From Oligoflexales bacterium (GTDB taxonomy: Bacteria > Bdellovibrionota_B > Oligoflexia > Oligoflexales > RGVZ01), in assembly GCA_947479535.1 (NCBI GenBank), contig CANJZQ010000027.1, positions 1-33,435 on the forward strand: DNA of 33,435 bases, read 5' to 3'. Positions 7,603 to 15,117 of this stretch are shown here, piece after piece; within the stretch, counting starts at the first letter, position 1; each line of letters opens with the position of its first letter. The position numbers and the translations under genes are program-made. The notes below the pieces were generated by a model, which was not told the origin of the DNA, did no database searches, and saw only the letters and a list, made by a program, of their open reading frames with translations.

Positions 7603-9546
7603 ATGAGATTGCGTTGGCCAAGTCAATTGACGATGCGTTTAATGATTCCTGGCATGCTGCCATTGCTCGTTTTGAATTGCGATCTTCCTCAACCAGACGA
7701 AAGAGGATCCGCATTGCGCGAGGGCTGGGATGCCGCCAATGATCCGGGTTTGATGCTCGGGAGCACGCTCAACTTCAGCGAAATCAGGCGACCAGAATCG
7801 CTCTCAGGGGCCGTCACGAAACCATGGAGTGACTCTTATTGGCCTCTCAGTGACGGGGGCATCGCAAAGCGTTGGATCAGTCCGGAAACAGTCCCGGATT
7901 TTCAAATCGCCGGTGATCCCCACGTTGAATCCGACGAAGCCTATGAGGCTGCATCGAGACGGTCCGTTGAGGAAGCCATTGCCGGTGCCACGGACCTGCG
8001 CAATATGGGGTTGGCAAAAACGTGGGCTGTGTCTCCTGCTGAAAAATACGACATTGCCGCCGGCAATCAGGATTTCGATTTAACCCGAAGTGAACTCAAG
8101 TCTTACGTTGATAATCGCAGGACTTATGAAAAGCATGACATCCCATGGGGTTGGATGGGGCATTGCCATGGATGGGCCGAGGCTAGTGTGGGCATGCCTG
8201 CTCCGCGCCGTGCCGTTCTGGCACGAAACCGCCAGACGGGAGAGCAAGTGCTCTTCAGCCCGGGCGACATTCGCGCCTTGGTGACCAAGATCGCGTCAGA
8301 CAATGGAAGTATCGGCAATTCACGTTTTGCCGGCACGCGATGCGAAGACAAAGATAACGACATTCCGCGCGACCGCAATCAACGGATTGTCGATGCCGCT
8401 CTTGGAATTTGGGATTCCGAAATGGAGAGTCTGGCGCGAGAAACTCGGGTTTCCTTTCGAGCCATCTTTCACAGCCGTTTTGATCAAGGGGAGGCCTTTG
8501 CTTACCCGTACGCAATCCTTGCGCGCCTGCCGAAGTCACAGCAAGGCGTAAATGTGACGCCTGATGCTTCGGAACTGATCTGGGTCCAAGGCAGCTCTTG
8601 GTTGGATCAACAGCGCCATACGACGAGTCCCCAGGTGTTCTCCGTTCGCCGCCTTCCAGACGGTCAACTTGGACCTGACATGGTCCTTTGGGCAAAAAAT
8701 CAGGCGTGGATTGGACGTAAAATAACAACAGAGGGAAATTGGGTGACGGATTCCAACGGAGCCATCTTCACCGATTTCATCGGTGCCCGCGTGAAGTTGC
8801 AAAGCGTCTTGGGCGAAGAACTGGCCGCGGCCGCAGATGCCAATCCACAAGCGTTTGCCTTCAAGTCATTCAAGGAATGTCGGGACATCAATCCAGCAAC
8901 ATTTCACACGACATTGGTGCATTGGCTTGGCAACGGTGGCAACGGGTTGAAGCACGGGTTCGTCTTGGACAAGTCTCGCACGGAGCAAGTATGGAATCAG
9001 GGGGTCTGGCGGTTTCGCAGTCGCATTGGTGAACTGACGCCCCTTGACTTGGACAGTGATGGCAGAAGGCTCAGCGATCCATTTCAAGTATGGCGCGATC
9101 CAAGAACCGTGGCCATTGCAGACGTTGAAACGACTGTCGATTACGGCGTCGAAAACGGGCCAATGCTGGCCTACTCCGCCGAAGACGAATCGTCGGGTTC
9201 CATGACGCTCCGCTACACCCTTGAGTTTGACTCGTCCCAGCGTCTGGTAGGAGCAGAATGGCATGCCGTAAAGTCTGACGGCCCGCTTTCCGGGGCAGAA
9301 TTGCTTGCGGACCTTCAGGCTGGCATCAATGAACGGGTGCAAGGTTGGCAGCAAGCTCCTGATTTTGTTTGGGGCAACGCATCGGCAACCCTGAGGTTCA
9401 GGGATTCTGCAGTCCTTCGGGCCAGAGTGGTCGAGGCCATTCATGCCTGCAGCATCGCAACGACTGAAGCCACAGGAAGGTACCGTTGGTTCCCCGATAC
9501 CAACGAGGAAGTCGACATTCCCTATGTTTCGTGTGACATAGACTAA
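7603..9546 (+). CDS. Transglutaminase-elicitor-like lipoprotein with a Pep-13-like motif
   Basis: This 647-residue protein begins with a lipoprotein signal peptide ending LVLNC (Cys26). AAGGA lies 7 bases before ATG 7603. The core contains WGWMGHCHGWAEAS, with a Cys188 that is a candidate catalytic cysteine followed by two His in the neighbourhood, then a region LFSPGDIRALVTKIAS. Later comes FHTTLVHWLG...GFVLDKSRTEQVWNQGVWRFRSR. The VWNQ at residues 463-466 corresponds to the core of Pep-13 (VWNQPVRGFKVYE), the surface peptide of the oomycete GP42 transglutaminase that plants recognise. I assign it to the transglutaminase-elicitor family by these motifs and by memory, not by a search. Known relatives occur in oomycetes and in some marine bacteria. 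Family activity is calcium-dependent Gln-Lys protein crosslinking; crosslinking of prey or own envelope proteins here is inference. Confidence 0.75.
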   Translation: MRLRWPSQLTMRLMIPGMLPLLVLNCDLPQPDERGSALREGWDAANDPGLMLGSTLNFSEIRRPESLSGAVTKPWSDSYWPLSDGGIAKRWISPETVPDFQIAGDPHVESDEAYEAASRRSVEEAIAGATDLRNMGLAKTWAVSPAEKYDIAAGNQDFDLTRSELKSYVDNRRTYEKHDIPWGWMGHCHGWAEASVGMPAPRRAVLARNRQTGEQVLFSPGDIRALVTKIASDNGSIGNSRFAGTRCEDKDNDIPRDRNQRIVDAALGIWDSEMESLARETRVSFRAIFHSRFDQGEAFAYPYAILARLPKSQQGVNVTPDASELIWVQGSSWLDQQRHTTSPQVFSVRRLPDGQLGPDMVLWAKNQAWIGRKITTEGNWVTDSNGAIFTDFIGARVKLQSVLGEELAAAADANPQAFAFKSFKECRDINPATFHTTLVHWLGNGGNGLKHGFVLDKSRTEQVWNQGVWRFRSRIGELTPLDLDSDGRRLSDPFQVWRDPRTVAIADVETTVDYGVENGPMLAYSAEDESSGSMTLRYTLEFDSSQRLVGAEWHAVKSDGPLSGAELLADLQAGINERVQGWQQAPDFVWGNASATLRFRDSAVLRARVVEAIHACSIATTEATGRYRWFPDTNEEVDIPYVSCDID

Positions 9547-9606
9547 ACAGGATGTTGGTTTCCTGTGGCCGCCAGAGGGTTGTTTGAGGGCTACTGAGGG
9601 GTATTG

Positions 9607-10329
9607 ATGAACCGATTTATGAAGCGTTGGATGGACTGTTTTGTATTTTTCCTGGCCTCGGGACTTGCTTTATCCTCGGCAGAATCTTTTGCCGGTTCGG
9701 CATATCCTGAGGCTGAAAAATTCTCCGGCCGACAGCTTCGGACCATTGAACTCAACAACTCTGATGGCAGCCGTTTCACCCTCGCCAAGAACTCCGGAAA
9801 GCCGCTGGTTTTGATTCCCGTCTTTACCAGTTGTCCGGTGACTTGCCCGATGATCCTGAAGGATTTTCAGGCGTCGTGGCGCGATGCCTTGCCTGCGATT
9901 TCAAAATCTGGCGCAAAGGTTGTTGTTGTCAGTTTCGACCCCGCAGACACTCGCGCCTCATTCAAAAACTTGATCACGCGTCAGAAATTGCCCCGGGACT
10001 GGATCTACGCCGTGGCGTCGCCCGGAAAAAACTTCAAGGCATTTGAATCCCTGCTGGCCGACCTGGATTTTCGCTATTTTAAGTTGACGGGACAGGGTGG
10101 GGGCTTTGCTCATCCGGCCGGAGCCTATATCTTTGATGGTAAGGGCACGGTTCGGCGGTTTCTCGCCCAGGCGGAGTTCACGAGGGAAGATATAGTCGAT
10201 GCAGTCAACGGACCTGGCAACATATCCGGCAGCACAACTGGCAACACAACTGGAAATGAATCCGTTGGTGTCGGAAGTCCCGCAAGGCCTTCCCCCGCAG
10301 GCGTTGCAAAACATATGGAGCACCGCTGA
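9607..10329 (+). CDS. SCO1/SenC-family copper/thiol protein
   Basis: A 240-residue exported thioredoxin-fold protein. An N-terminal hydrophobic signal (about residues 10-30) ends near AESFAGS. FTSCPVTCPMILKDF carries the Sco CxxxC pair (Cys76, Cys80), and FAHPAGAYIFD supplies the third copper ligand His169. VVVVSFDPADTRASF is the usual Sco strand-loop. SCO1/SenC proteins deliver copper to cytochrome oxidase CuA or act as periplasmic thiol reductases. No oxidase genes are nearby, so the target is unknown. The start is ATG 9607 because GAGGGG lies 5 bases upstream; a TTG three bases earlier leaves only 2 bases. The C-terminal 40 residues are a Gly/Asn/Thr/Ser/Pro-rich tail beyond the fold, which is longer than is typical. 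Confidence 0.85.
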   Translation: MNRFMKRWMDCFVFFLASGLALSSAESFAGSAYPEAEKFSGRQLRTIELNNSDGSRFTLAKNSGKPLVLIPVFTSCPVTCPMILKDFQASWRDALPAISKSGAKVVVVSFDPADTRASFKNLITRQKLPRDWIYAVASPGKNFKAFESLLADLDFRYFKLTGQGGGFAHPAGAYIFDGKGTVRRFLAQAEFTREDIVDAVNGPGNISGSTTGNTTGNESVGVGSPARPSPAGVAKHMEHR

Positions 10330-10342
10330 ATCCTGGGACCAG

Positions 10343-12166
10343 ATGACCTGGATGTGGGACTGGGACCACATGATCTCGCCGGCCCGGGTTTTGCGTCAGT
10401 ATCTTTTTGAACATGGCACCGTCCCCTTTTGGAACTTGTACCTCTGTGGTGGGCAGTTCGAACTTCAAAACCCCCAGAGCTTTACGTTCACCTGGCCATC
10501 AATTCTTTATTATTTAATCCATCCGGCCGCAGCCATCATGGTGCTTTGGGCCCTGCTGACCGCAGCCGGGACTTGGGCCACGGCGAGGCTTCTGCAATAC
10601 GCAGGCACGAGGGTCTGGGTTTCCTGGACTTGCGCCGTTGCCTTTACTTTTTCTGGGTATTTTGGCGCGCACTTCAATCAAGGTCACGCGACCTTCAGTT
10701 TTTTTCATCTGGCCACACTGCTTTGCTGGGCTGTGACGCGCGAGTGGCATCGTCAGATGGAATCAAGGCGCCCCAGGTTGATTGTCCCGTGGCTGTTTCT
10801 GCTGACTTTTTTGTTGTTTTCCGCCCCAGCCATCCAGGCAATGGTCTATTCATTTCCTGCTTTTCTGATTTTGACGCTCTTTTTGATCTGGCCCGCCGCA
10901 AGGGGATTCGCCAGTGGCCTTGCGGTTTCACTGACGCTCGGGGTGCTGGCTGCCTCATACAAGTTTCTACCGGTTTTGTTTCAATCGTTCTCGCGTCATC
11001 GCGAGGACATATTTACGGAACGATACGGGCCTGACATTTTGCTCAAGACCATGTTTACCTTTGTTTCCCGGCCCGCCCGGATGTGGCAGGACTATCATTT
11101 TCCAGGACGTTTTTTTGGATGGTGGGAGTACGCCGCTTTTATCAGCCCTGTGCTGATGATCTTGGCCTTGCTGATGCCTGTGGTCTACTTTGCATCGCGG
11201 ACTTTGAAACGCATAAGGTCCCATGAAAAACTGACTCCGGATATACGGCCGACGGCGATCTTCCGGCACCGGTTGCTGATTGCCGGTGTGGTGCTGATGC
11301 TCGCTGGAATGGTCCTTTGCCTGGGCAACGGATTCTGGTTGGACGTTACCAAAGGTGGATCACTTGGCGGGCCTGTCGCACGGCTTCTGCAATCGGTGCG
11401 CGTTTTCCCGCGTTTTCAGTTCCTTTCGTTGTTTGGGGCAACCATTTGCGCTGGCATTGGCTTGGAATACCTTTTGTCCCGTCGCGCTTTTTTAAACGGC
11501 ACGCCAACTAGAGCGATGACCATGCGCGTGATGATAATGATGCTTGTTGCAGGGCCGTCGTTGGTTCAGTCGGCCGTGATGATCCATTCAATCAATGCCA
11601 TCCCGGATCGCATCATGGTGGAACGCTTTGGATTAAAAGAGTCCTTGGACGTCATGATCCAGGATAAAAGTTTGTTTCTTTCAAACAGGGTTCTTTTGAT
11701 GCCCGGGATCCTTTCGGCGCAGGACATGATGGTCCGGCGGGGTGCGGTTGTGAGTGAATGCTACGATCCTTTTTTTCCTGTGAAGCCGGACTTTCAACGA
11801 AGGATCGCGAGTGTACTTCGCCCGGCTACCAGTCCCGCCGCGGCCCGCCTGGAAAATGTCACGACGCGTTCCTTCGACCTGGTTGTCCCGCCTGCTCTGA
11901 CCCAAAACCTGCTTTTGAACCTGCCTCTTGTGATGGAGGCCAAGGTGACGCCGGAGCCGTTTCTTGGGCGCGGTGGAATGGAGTTTGACCGCGCTGCAGT
12001 TGCCGGGCGCGCCATCCACGTGGAGTTTCCTCTCGATGACGCCGTATTCGGTGGGTTGGTTTCGGTGATTGCCATCATCACCGCAGCTGGCATGTGGTTG
12101 AAAGAAAAAGAAAAAAAAACTCCTGAACGCCGACCCGTAACCCTAAGGCGCACCCCGTCACCCTGA
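10343..12166 (+). CDS. Multi-pass membrane protein, YfhO/GT-C-like
   Basis: This 607-residue protein has about ten or more hydrophobic segments. The N-terminus has DWDHMIS...YLFEHGTVPFWNLYLCGGQFELQNPQSF, resembling the first extracytoplasmic loop of YfhO/GT-C glycosyltransferases with the conserved acidic and Trp residues and CGG. A late PRFQFLSLFGATICAGIGLEYL segment and a soluble C-terminal domain (about 490-590) fit that class. Such proteins transfer sugars from polyprenyl-phosphate carriers on the periplasmic face; the substrate here is unknown. I chose ATG 10343, 13 bases after the preceding stop with GGGA just upstream. An upstream ATG at 10256 would overlap the SCO gene by 74 bases. 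Neither start gives the usual first membrane helix before the DWD motif, which is odd. The last residues (PVTLRRTPSP) are encoded by repeat units of the adjoining palindromic element. Confidence 0.7.
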   Translation: MTWMWDWDHMISPARVLRQYLFEHGTVPFWNLYLCGGQFELQNPQSFTFTWPSILYYLIHPAAAIMVLWALLTAAGTWATARLLQYAGTRVWVSWTCAVAFTFSGYFGAHFNQGHATFSFFHLATLLCWAVTREWHRQMESRRPRLIVPWLFLLTFLLFSAPAIQAMVYSFPAFLILTLFLIWPAARGFASGLAVSLTLGVLAASYKFLPVLFQSFSRHREDIFTERYGPDILLKTMFTFVSRPARMWQDYHFPGRFFGWWEYAAFISPVLMILALLMPVVYFASRTLKRIRSHEKLTPDIRPTAIFRHRLLIAGVVLMLAGMVLCLGNGFWLDVTKGGSLGGPVARLLQSVRVFPRFQFLSLFGATICAGIGLEYLLSRRAFLNGTPTRAMTMRVMIMMLVAGPSLVQSAVMIHSINAIPDRIMVERFGLKESLDVMIQDKSLFLSNRVLLMPGILSAQDMMVRRGAVVSECYDPFFPVKPDFQRRIASVLRPATSPAAARLENVTTRSFDLVVPPALTQNLLLNLPLVMEAKVTPEPFLGRGGMEFDRAAVAGRAIHVEFPLDDAVFGGLVSVIAIITAAGMWLKEKEKKTPERRPVTLRRTPSP

Positions 12167-12285
12167 CCCGCACTCCGTCATCCTGACCCGCACTCCGTCA
12201 TCCTGACCCGCACTCCGTCATCCTGAGCCTAGTGCGAAGGATCCTTTCTTCCGCGTCGGGGAAAGGACTCTTCGGCCTCAGAACG
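12131..12285 (+). repeat. Interspersed palindromic element, copy A
   Basis: Five units of a 20-bp tandem repeat run from 12131 to 12230; the most regular unit is CACTCCGTCATCCTGACCCG and the first two units are degenerate. They lead into GAGCCTAGTGCGAAGGATCC, then TTTCTTC. A complementary right arm, GAAAGGACTCTTCGGCCTCAGAACG, follows at about 12261-12285, giving an imperfect palindrome. It lies between two convergent genes, encodes the last residues of the left gene and supplies the stop codon of the right one. Confidence 0.8.
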
Positions 12286-12970
12286 AGGATGTTCCCGTCG
12301 CTTTGTATGGACGTTGACCGTCCTTCCCTGGGGAAGCGGGCTCGGAGACTGCGTCTACCTCCGGCTCTGAATCTGCTTCGGCCATGGCCGCCTTCCGAAG
12401 TGGGTCACGTTTATCCAGCAAATCCTCGAGGGCTTTAACCAGAATCTCGGGCAGCGACGGCATGTGGCCGCCGCCTCTCATGTTAGCCAGGACCTCACGG
12501 GCTCGGTCCAACAACTCTCCCTGGGATTCGGTCAAAGTCATCCGCAATTCAAATGTCGTCTCCGCCGGCAGAAGATCGCCGTCGGGAGTGATCCGCGACA
12601 ATAGAAGTGCGACCTCTTTTTTTGATTTGTGCTTGATACCATCAAGAAGCAAATCAGAATTTGCCTGAGTGATTTTCGGCGCGATCAAGGCCAGGTGAGA
12701 AACCTGAGTCTCGCCAGATTCCAGCAGCTTTTGCGCATTAGGATGAAAGCGAATCAGTCGTGCCGCTTGGGCACGTTTCCAATATTGATTCGCCGTCAAT
12801 CCAATGTGGACTGCAAATTGTTCCGAAGTCATCGATAGGTTAACAGCAGCATTGCGCCGTTCTAGTTCCCCAATGAGCGAGACGGATTCCATGGTTATGC
12901 TTCGATCGCGGGTGTGCAGTTGTTTTGTTTCTTCGACAATTTCCAGAAGCTCTTCGCGGATGTCGTACAT
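12278..12970 (-). pseudogene. HNH-family protein N-terminal domain lacking the HNH nuclease
   Basis: A 230-residue all-helical protein. Its N-terminal 190 residues (LIGELERRNA, YWKRAQAARLIRFHPNAQK, LESGETQVSHLALIAPKIT, LLERVR-type helix LTESQGELLDRAREVL, LEDLLDKRDPLRKA) resemble the N-terminal region of HNH endonuclease-family proteins that I associate with Bdellovibrio. Those normally continue into a Cys/His HNH module. Here the tail after about residue 195 is Glu/Pro/Ser-rich and there is no HNH. The stop codon (12278-12280) lies inside the right arm of element copy A, so the 3' end was probably replaced. AAGGGG lies 5 bases before ATG 12970. It may still be expressed as a short protein; loss of nuclease activity is inference. 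The family assignment is from memory of sequence style. Confidence 0.55.
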
Positions 12971-13251
12971 GGTTCACCCCTTTGTTTCTTGGGGAAAACA
13001 TAACATCAGTTTTTATGCGGAGAATTTTTCGTCTTGGCCATGCTGTCAAAAACATCCCCGCCATGGCATTCAATATTGACACGGTTTGACGTGGCGCAAA
13101 TTTTTCAGAAAAACTTCAAACATGCGTCTAAGAACGCACTAATGGCGATGTCTGGACTTCAAAAATCGTGTCAAGTGACATCTCGACGAATAAGCGCTGG
13201 CGGCGATCCACAACAGCGCCTAGCGGTGCCAGGAACCAGATGCACATCCAG

Positions 13252-13334
13252 TTACTCCGTCATCCTGAGCCGCAGCCCGTCATCCTGAGCCGCAGCCCGT
13301 CATCCTGAGCCTAGTGCGAAGGATCCTTTCTTCG
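13252..13334 (+). repeat. Interspersed palindromic element, copy B (left arm only)
   Basis: Three units of a 20-bp repeat (CGCAGCCCGTCATCCTGAGC at 13271-13290 and 13291-13310, preceded by a partial one) lead into CTAGTGCGAAGGATCC and TTTCTTCG. No complementary right arm follows. It abuts the 3' end of the minus-strand lipoprotein (stop at 13347). The rest of the gap between the two minus-strand genes (12971-13251) shows no gene I can support. Confidence 0.75.
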
Positions 13335-13346
13335 CACCTCAGCACA

Positions 13347-13949
13347 TTAATTAAATCGTATGGAAATCGTCTGTGATTCGTTCAAGGCCCGGGACGTGAC
13401 CCTCAGGGTATCGTTGACCCCTCGGAAGGCTCCTGGAACTTCGATGATCAATTCTGCCGATCCTTGTCCTGACATAAACTTTTCGAGATAGGCGTCATAT
13501 CCAATCGTATGTGTGTAGCCATCCGTTCCGACCAGCGTTCCGCTTAAATCGCTTCGTGAATAAGAGGCAATGGTTGCCGGAAGTTTGATCCGAATGTGTA
13601 CATAATAATCTTGTCCCTCCATCGGATTTGGCGGATCAGCAAAAACAGTGAAGCTGCCCTGGACAATAGCGCCGGGTGGTAGCGGCGCTGGTGGCGCTGC
13701 GGCGGGGGTGCGATTGTCCACTGGCGGTGGGCTTGGTGGCGCCACTGGTGTTTGTAAGGTGTCGACGATTGCGTCCGATGTCTGACGCTGCCGGGACGCC
13801 GGTGCTGGATTATTGCCTGAAAAGGAATTCGATGGTCCACAGCTTACCAGTGATCCAATGCCGGCGACGGTGATGATGCCCAGCACGGTGATTGCGTTAA
13901 GGCGCTTGAATAAAAAGGTACCACTGCGATGCAGGCCAAGAGGTCTCAT
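13347..13949 (-). CDS. Small lipoprotein with Pro-rich linker and beta-sandwich-like C-terminus
   Basis: A 200-residue exported protein that I cannot place in a family. Residues 1-37 look like a lipoprotein signal peptide with an unusually long basic n-region; SLVSC places the lipidated residue at Cys37. Residues 38-95 are Pro/Ala/Ser-rich (APPSPPPVDN, APPAPLPPG), a flexible tether. Residues 96-200 are beta-rich (GSFTVFADPPNPMEGQDYYV...ELIIEVPGAF...LNESQTISIRFN), resembling a single Ig-like or lamin-tail-like beta sandwich. GGAG is 8 bases before ATG 13949. A TCCGATAT at 14002-13995 could be a FliA-like -10 box, but its -35 partner is poor. The downstream end meets palindromic element copy B. 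A surface or periplasmic role is inference. Confidence 0.75.
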   Translation of the reverse strand: MRPLGLHRSGTFLFKRLNAITVLGIITVAGIGSLVSCGPSNSFSGNNPAPASRQRQTSDAIVDTLQTPVAPPSPPPVDNRTPAAAPPAPLPPGAIVQGSFTVFADPPNPMEGQDYYVHIRIKLPATIASYSRSDLSGTLVGTDGYTHTIGYDAYLEKFMSGQGSAELIIEVPGAFRGVNDTLRVTSRALNESQTISIRFN

Positions 13950-14066
13950 CGGATTTTCTCCGCAAACAAAACGTGTTCTTTGAGCGACCTTTTCATATCG
14001 GAAAAACCAGATGGAAAATCAAGCGAACGGGATTTTCGCAGTGAAAACGAGTCGATATCAGAGACC

Positions 14067-14107
14067 ATAAAAATCGAAACCCCGGATCTTTTCAGATCCA
14101 GGGTTCG
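14067..14107 (-). terminator. Intrinsic terminator downstream of tRNA-Ala
   Basis: On the minus strand CGAACCCTGGATCT and AGATCCGGGGTTTCG pair around GAAA (14107-14075). ATTTTTAT follows (14074-14067). It lies 15 bases past the tRNA CCA end, on the same strand. Confidence 0.75.
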
Positions 14108-14121
14108 ACTTTTCTTTTTTT

Positions 14122-14197
14122 TGGTGGAGGATAGGAGAGTTGAACTCCTGACCCCTAGAATGCAAATCTAGTGCTCTACCAACTGAGCTAATCCCCC
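14122..14197 (-). tRNA. tRNA-Ala (anticodon UGC)
   Basis: The 76-base minus-strand sequence folds as a full cloverleaf. Acceptor stem GGGGGAT pairs with ATCCTCC (one G-U). The D arm contains AGCTCAGTTGGTAGAGC, and the anticodon stem-loop is CTAGA-TTTGCAT-TCTAG with anticodon TGC. The T arm is AGGAG-TTCAACT-CTCCT. Discriminator A and the CCA end are encoded (14125-14122). Confidence 0.95.
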
Positions 14198-14297
14198 ACA
14201 CGCGACTTCTCGCGAGGAAGGAAAGATGCCCCAAAAATGCGGGGCTGCGCAACTGGTTTTTCGCCAACCCGCAATCATCGTGGGATGGGTTCGGGTT

Positions 14298-14672
14298 TCA
14301 GGGCCATTCCAAATAGCTGTTGTCGATGTATTCACCGGAACCGGCGGACTGGTTTTCGACGGGGACCCGCTCTCCCTCCACCATTCGAAAGCGGCGGACT
14401 TTTCCGGTCAGATCAAAGTACGGGACGAAGGTGGTCTGGCCATTCTCATTTTTTAGTTTCAGGATATTCGGGTGCCGCGGATTGCTTGCTTCTAATTCGA
14501 CATTACTGCCGCTGGGAAAGTCGTCCCCGAGGCGGCGGTCCAAGGTCGCTTCATCCCCCGCATTAAGATCGTGCAACTTGGGGGGCGGCGTCCGTCGGAT
14601 GCGCTGCATCTGACCCTGGGCGTCCTTCCAGCTGACAAAATACGGTTTGCGATCGTTGCTCACGCCATCCAT
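14298..14672 (-). CDS. Hypothetical 124-aa protein
   Basis: A cytoplasmic-looking 124-residue protein with no signal peptide or membrane segment. It has a beta-rich start (KPYFVSWKDAQGQMQRIRRT), a central charged region (LDRRLGDDFPSGSNVELEAS) and a further beta-strand pattern (ILKLKNENGQTTFVPYFDLTGKVRRF). It ends in an acidic and polar tail (SGEYIDNSYLEWP). I do not recognise the family. The start is supported by AGGA 6 bases upstream of ATG 14672. The tRNA gene follows on the same strand about 100 bases later; a weak hairpin with stem GCCCC/GGGGC (14228-14245) lies between, with only a poor T-run. Confidence 0.6.
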   Translation of the reverse strand: MDGVSNDRKPYFVSWKDAQGQMQRIRRTPPPKLHDLNAGDEATLDRRLGDDFPSGSNVELEASNPRHPNILKLKNENGQTTFVPYFDLTGKVRRFRMVEGERVPVENQSAGSGEYIDNSYLEWP

Positions 14673-14740
14673 GGTTTCCTGCGGTCTCCCGTTAGAAGTC
14701 TCCGTTTTGTCGGGGGATTTCCATCGAGCTTTAGCAGAAA

Positions 14741-14776
14741 TACAAAACGCGCTGTGACTAGAAAGCCACAGCGCGC
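14741..14776 (-). terminator. Intrinsic terminator of the zinc-ribbon gene
   Basis: On the minus strand CGCGCTGTG (14775-14767) pairs with CACAGCGCG (14756-14748), a perfect 9-bp stem with a 10-base loop. TTTTGTATTT follows. It is 28 bases after the stop codon of the minus-strand zinc-ribbon gene. Confidence 0.8.
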
Positions 14777-14803
14777 ATAAATGTCTTTAATTACAGTTGC
14801 TTA

Positions 14804-15046
14804 TCAGATTATTTCGCGACCAGCAATAAATCCGGTGCTCCGCGTGTTGCAGCCGCAGGTGCGGTTGCCGGCTGATTCGAACATGGTTCCACAGGAAATG
14901 CAGGCGCGAACCTTGATCCTGATCGGGGACAGATTGGCCAGGCGACGGGCGTGGTTTTTCAGCTCAATATCTTTAACTACCGAAGGCGGTAGTTTTTTTA
15001 CCTTGGATGAATGAAAATCTTGGGATGATTCGAGGCCGATGCTCAT
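14804..15046 (-). CDS. Zinc-ribbon microprotein
   Basis: An 80-residue basic protein. Residues 1-40 are Lys/Arg/Ser-rich. Residues 46-66 carry RACISCGTMFESAGNRTCGC, a CxxC-x11-CxC arrangement typical of small zinc ribbons. Such tiny ribbon proteins often bind nucleic acid or ribosomal partners, but no specific function can be assigned. GAGGA lies 9 bases before ATG 15046. A convincing sigma70 promoter (TTGACA-N16-TAATAC) sits 44-71 bases upstream, and an intrinsic terminator follows the stop, so this is a self-contained transcription unit. The coding sequence contains a terminator-like hairpin that would act on the opposite strand (14975-14999). Confidence 0.7.
   Translation of the reverse strand: MSIGLESSQDFHSSKVKKLPPSVVKDIELKNHARRLANLSPIRIKVRACISCGTMFESAGNRTCGCNTRSTGFIAGREII
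14975..14999 (+). terminator. Terminator-like hairpin inside the minus-strand zinc-ribbon gene, plus orientation
   Basis: AACTACCG (14975-14982) pairs perfectly with CGGTAGTT (14987-14994) across a 4-base AAGG loop and runs into TTTTT. The orientation is that of plus-strand transcription heading toward the 812-aa lipoprotein gene. No plus-strand gene precedes it, so any role would be against antisense or read-through RNA. Confidence 0.5.
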
Positions 15047-15089
15047 AATCTTGAGTCCTCTGCGTCAGAAATACATAGAAAGCTTGTTG

Positions 15090-15117
15090 GTATTACTAAA
15101 GATGCAATTTTTGTCAA
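15090..15117 (-). promoter_or_regulatory. Sigma70-type promoter for the zinc-ribbon gene
   Basis: On the minus strand TTGACA (15117-15112), a perfect -35, is followed by a 16-base spacer and TAATAC (15095-15090). Transcription would begin near 15083. The box region coincides with the first codons of the divergent lipoprotein gene. Confidence 0.6.

Noticed and set aside
13034-13288. Plus-strand 84-residue frame
   Set aside because: No ribosome-binding site, composition unlike a protein, and its end runs into the palindromic element.
12131-13334. CRISPR array
   Set aside because: The repeats are 20-bp contiguous or palindromic units without unique spacers of similar length, and no cas genes are present.
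13995-14022. FliA-like promoter for the small lipoprotein at 13949
   Set aside because: The -10 TCCGATAT is reasonable but the -35 region TGATTTTC does not match, so I do not count it with the four better sites.
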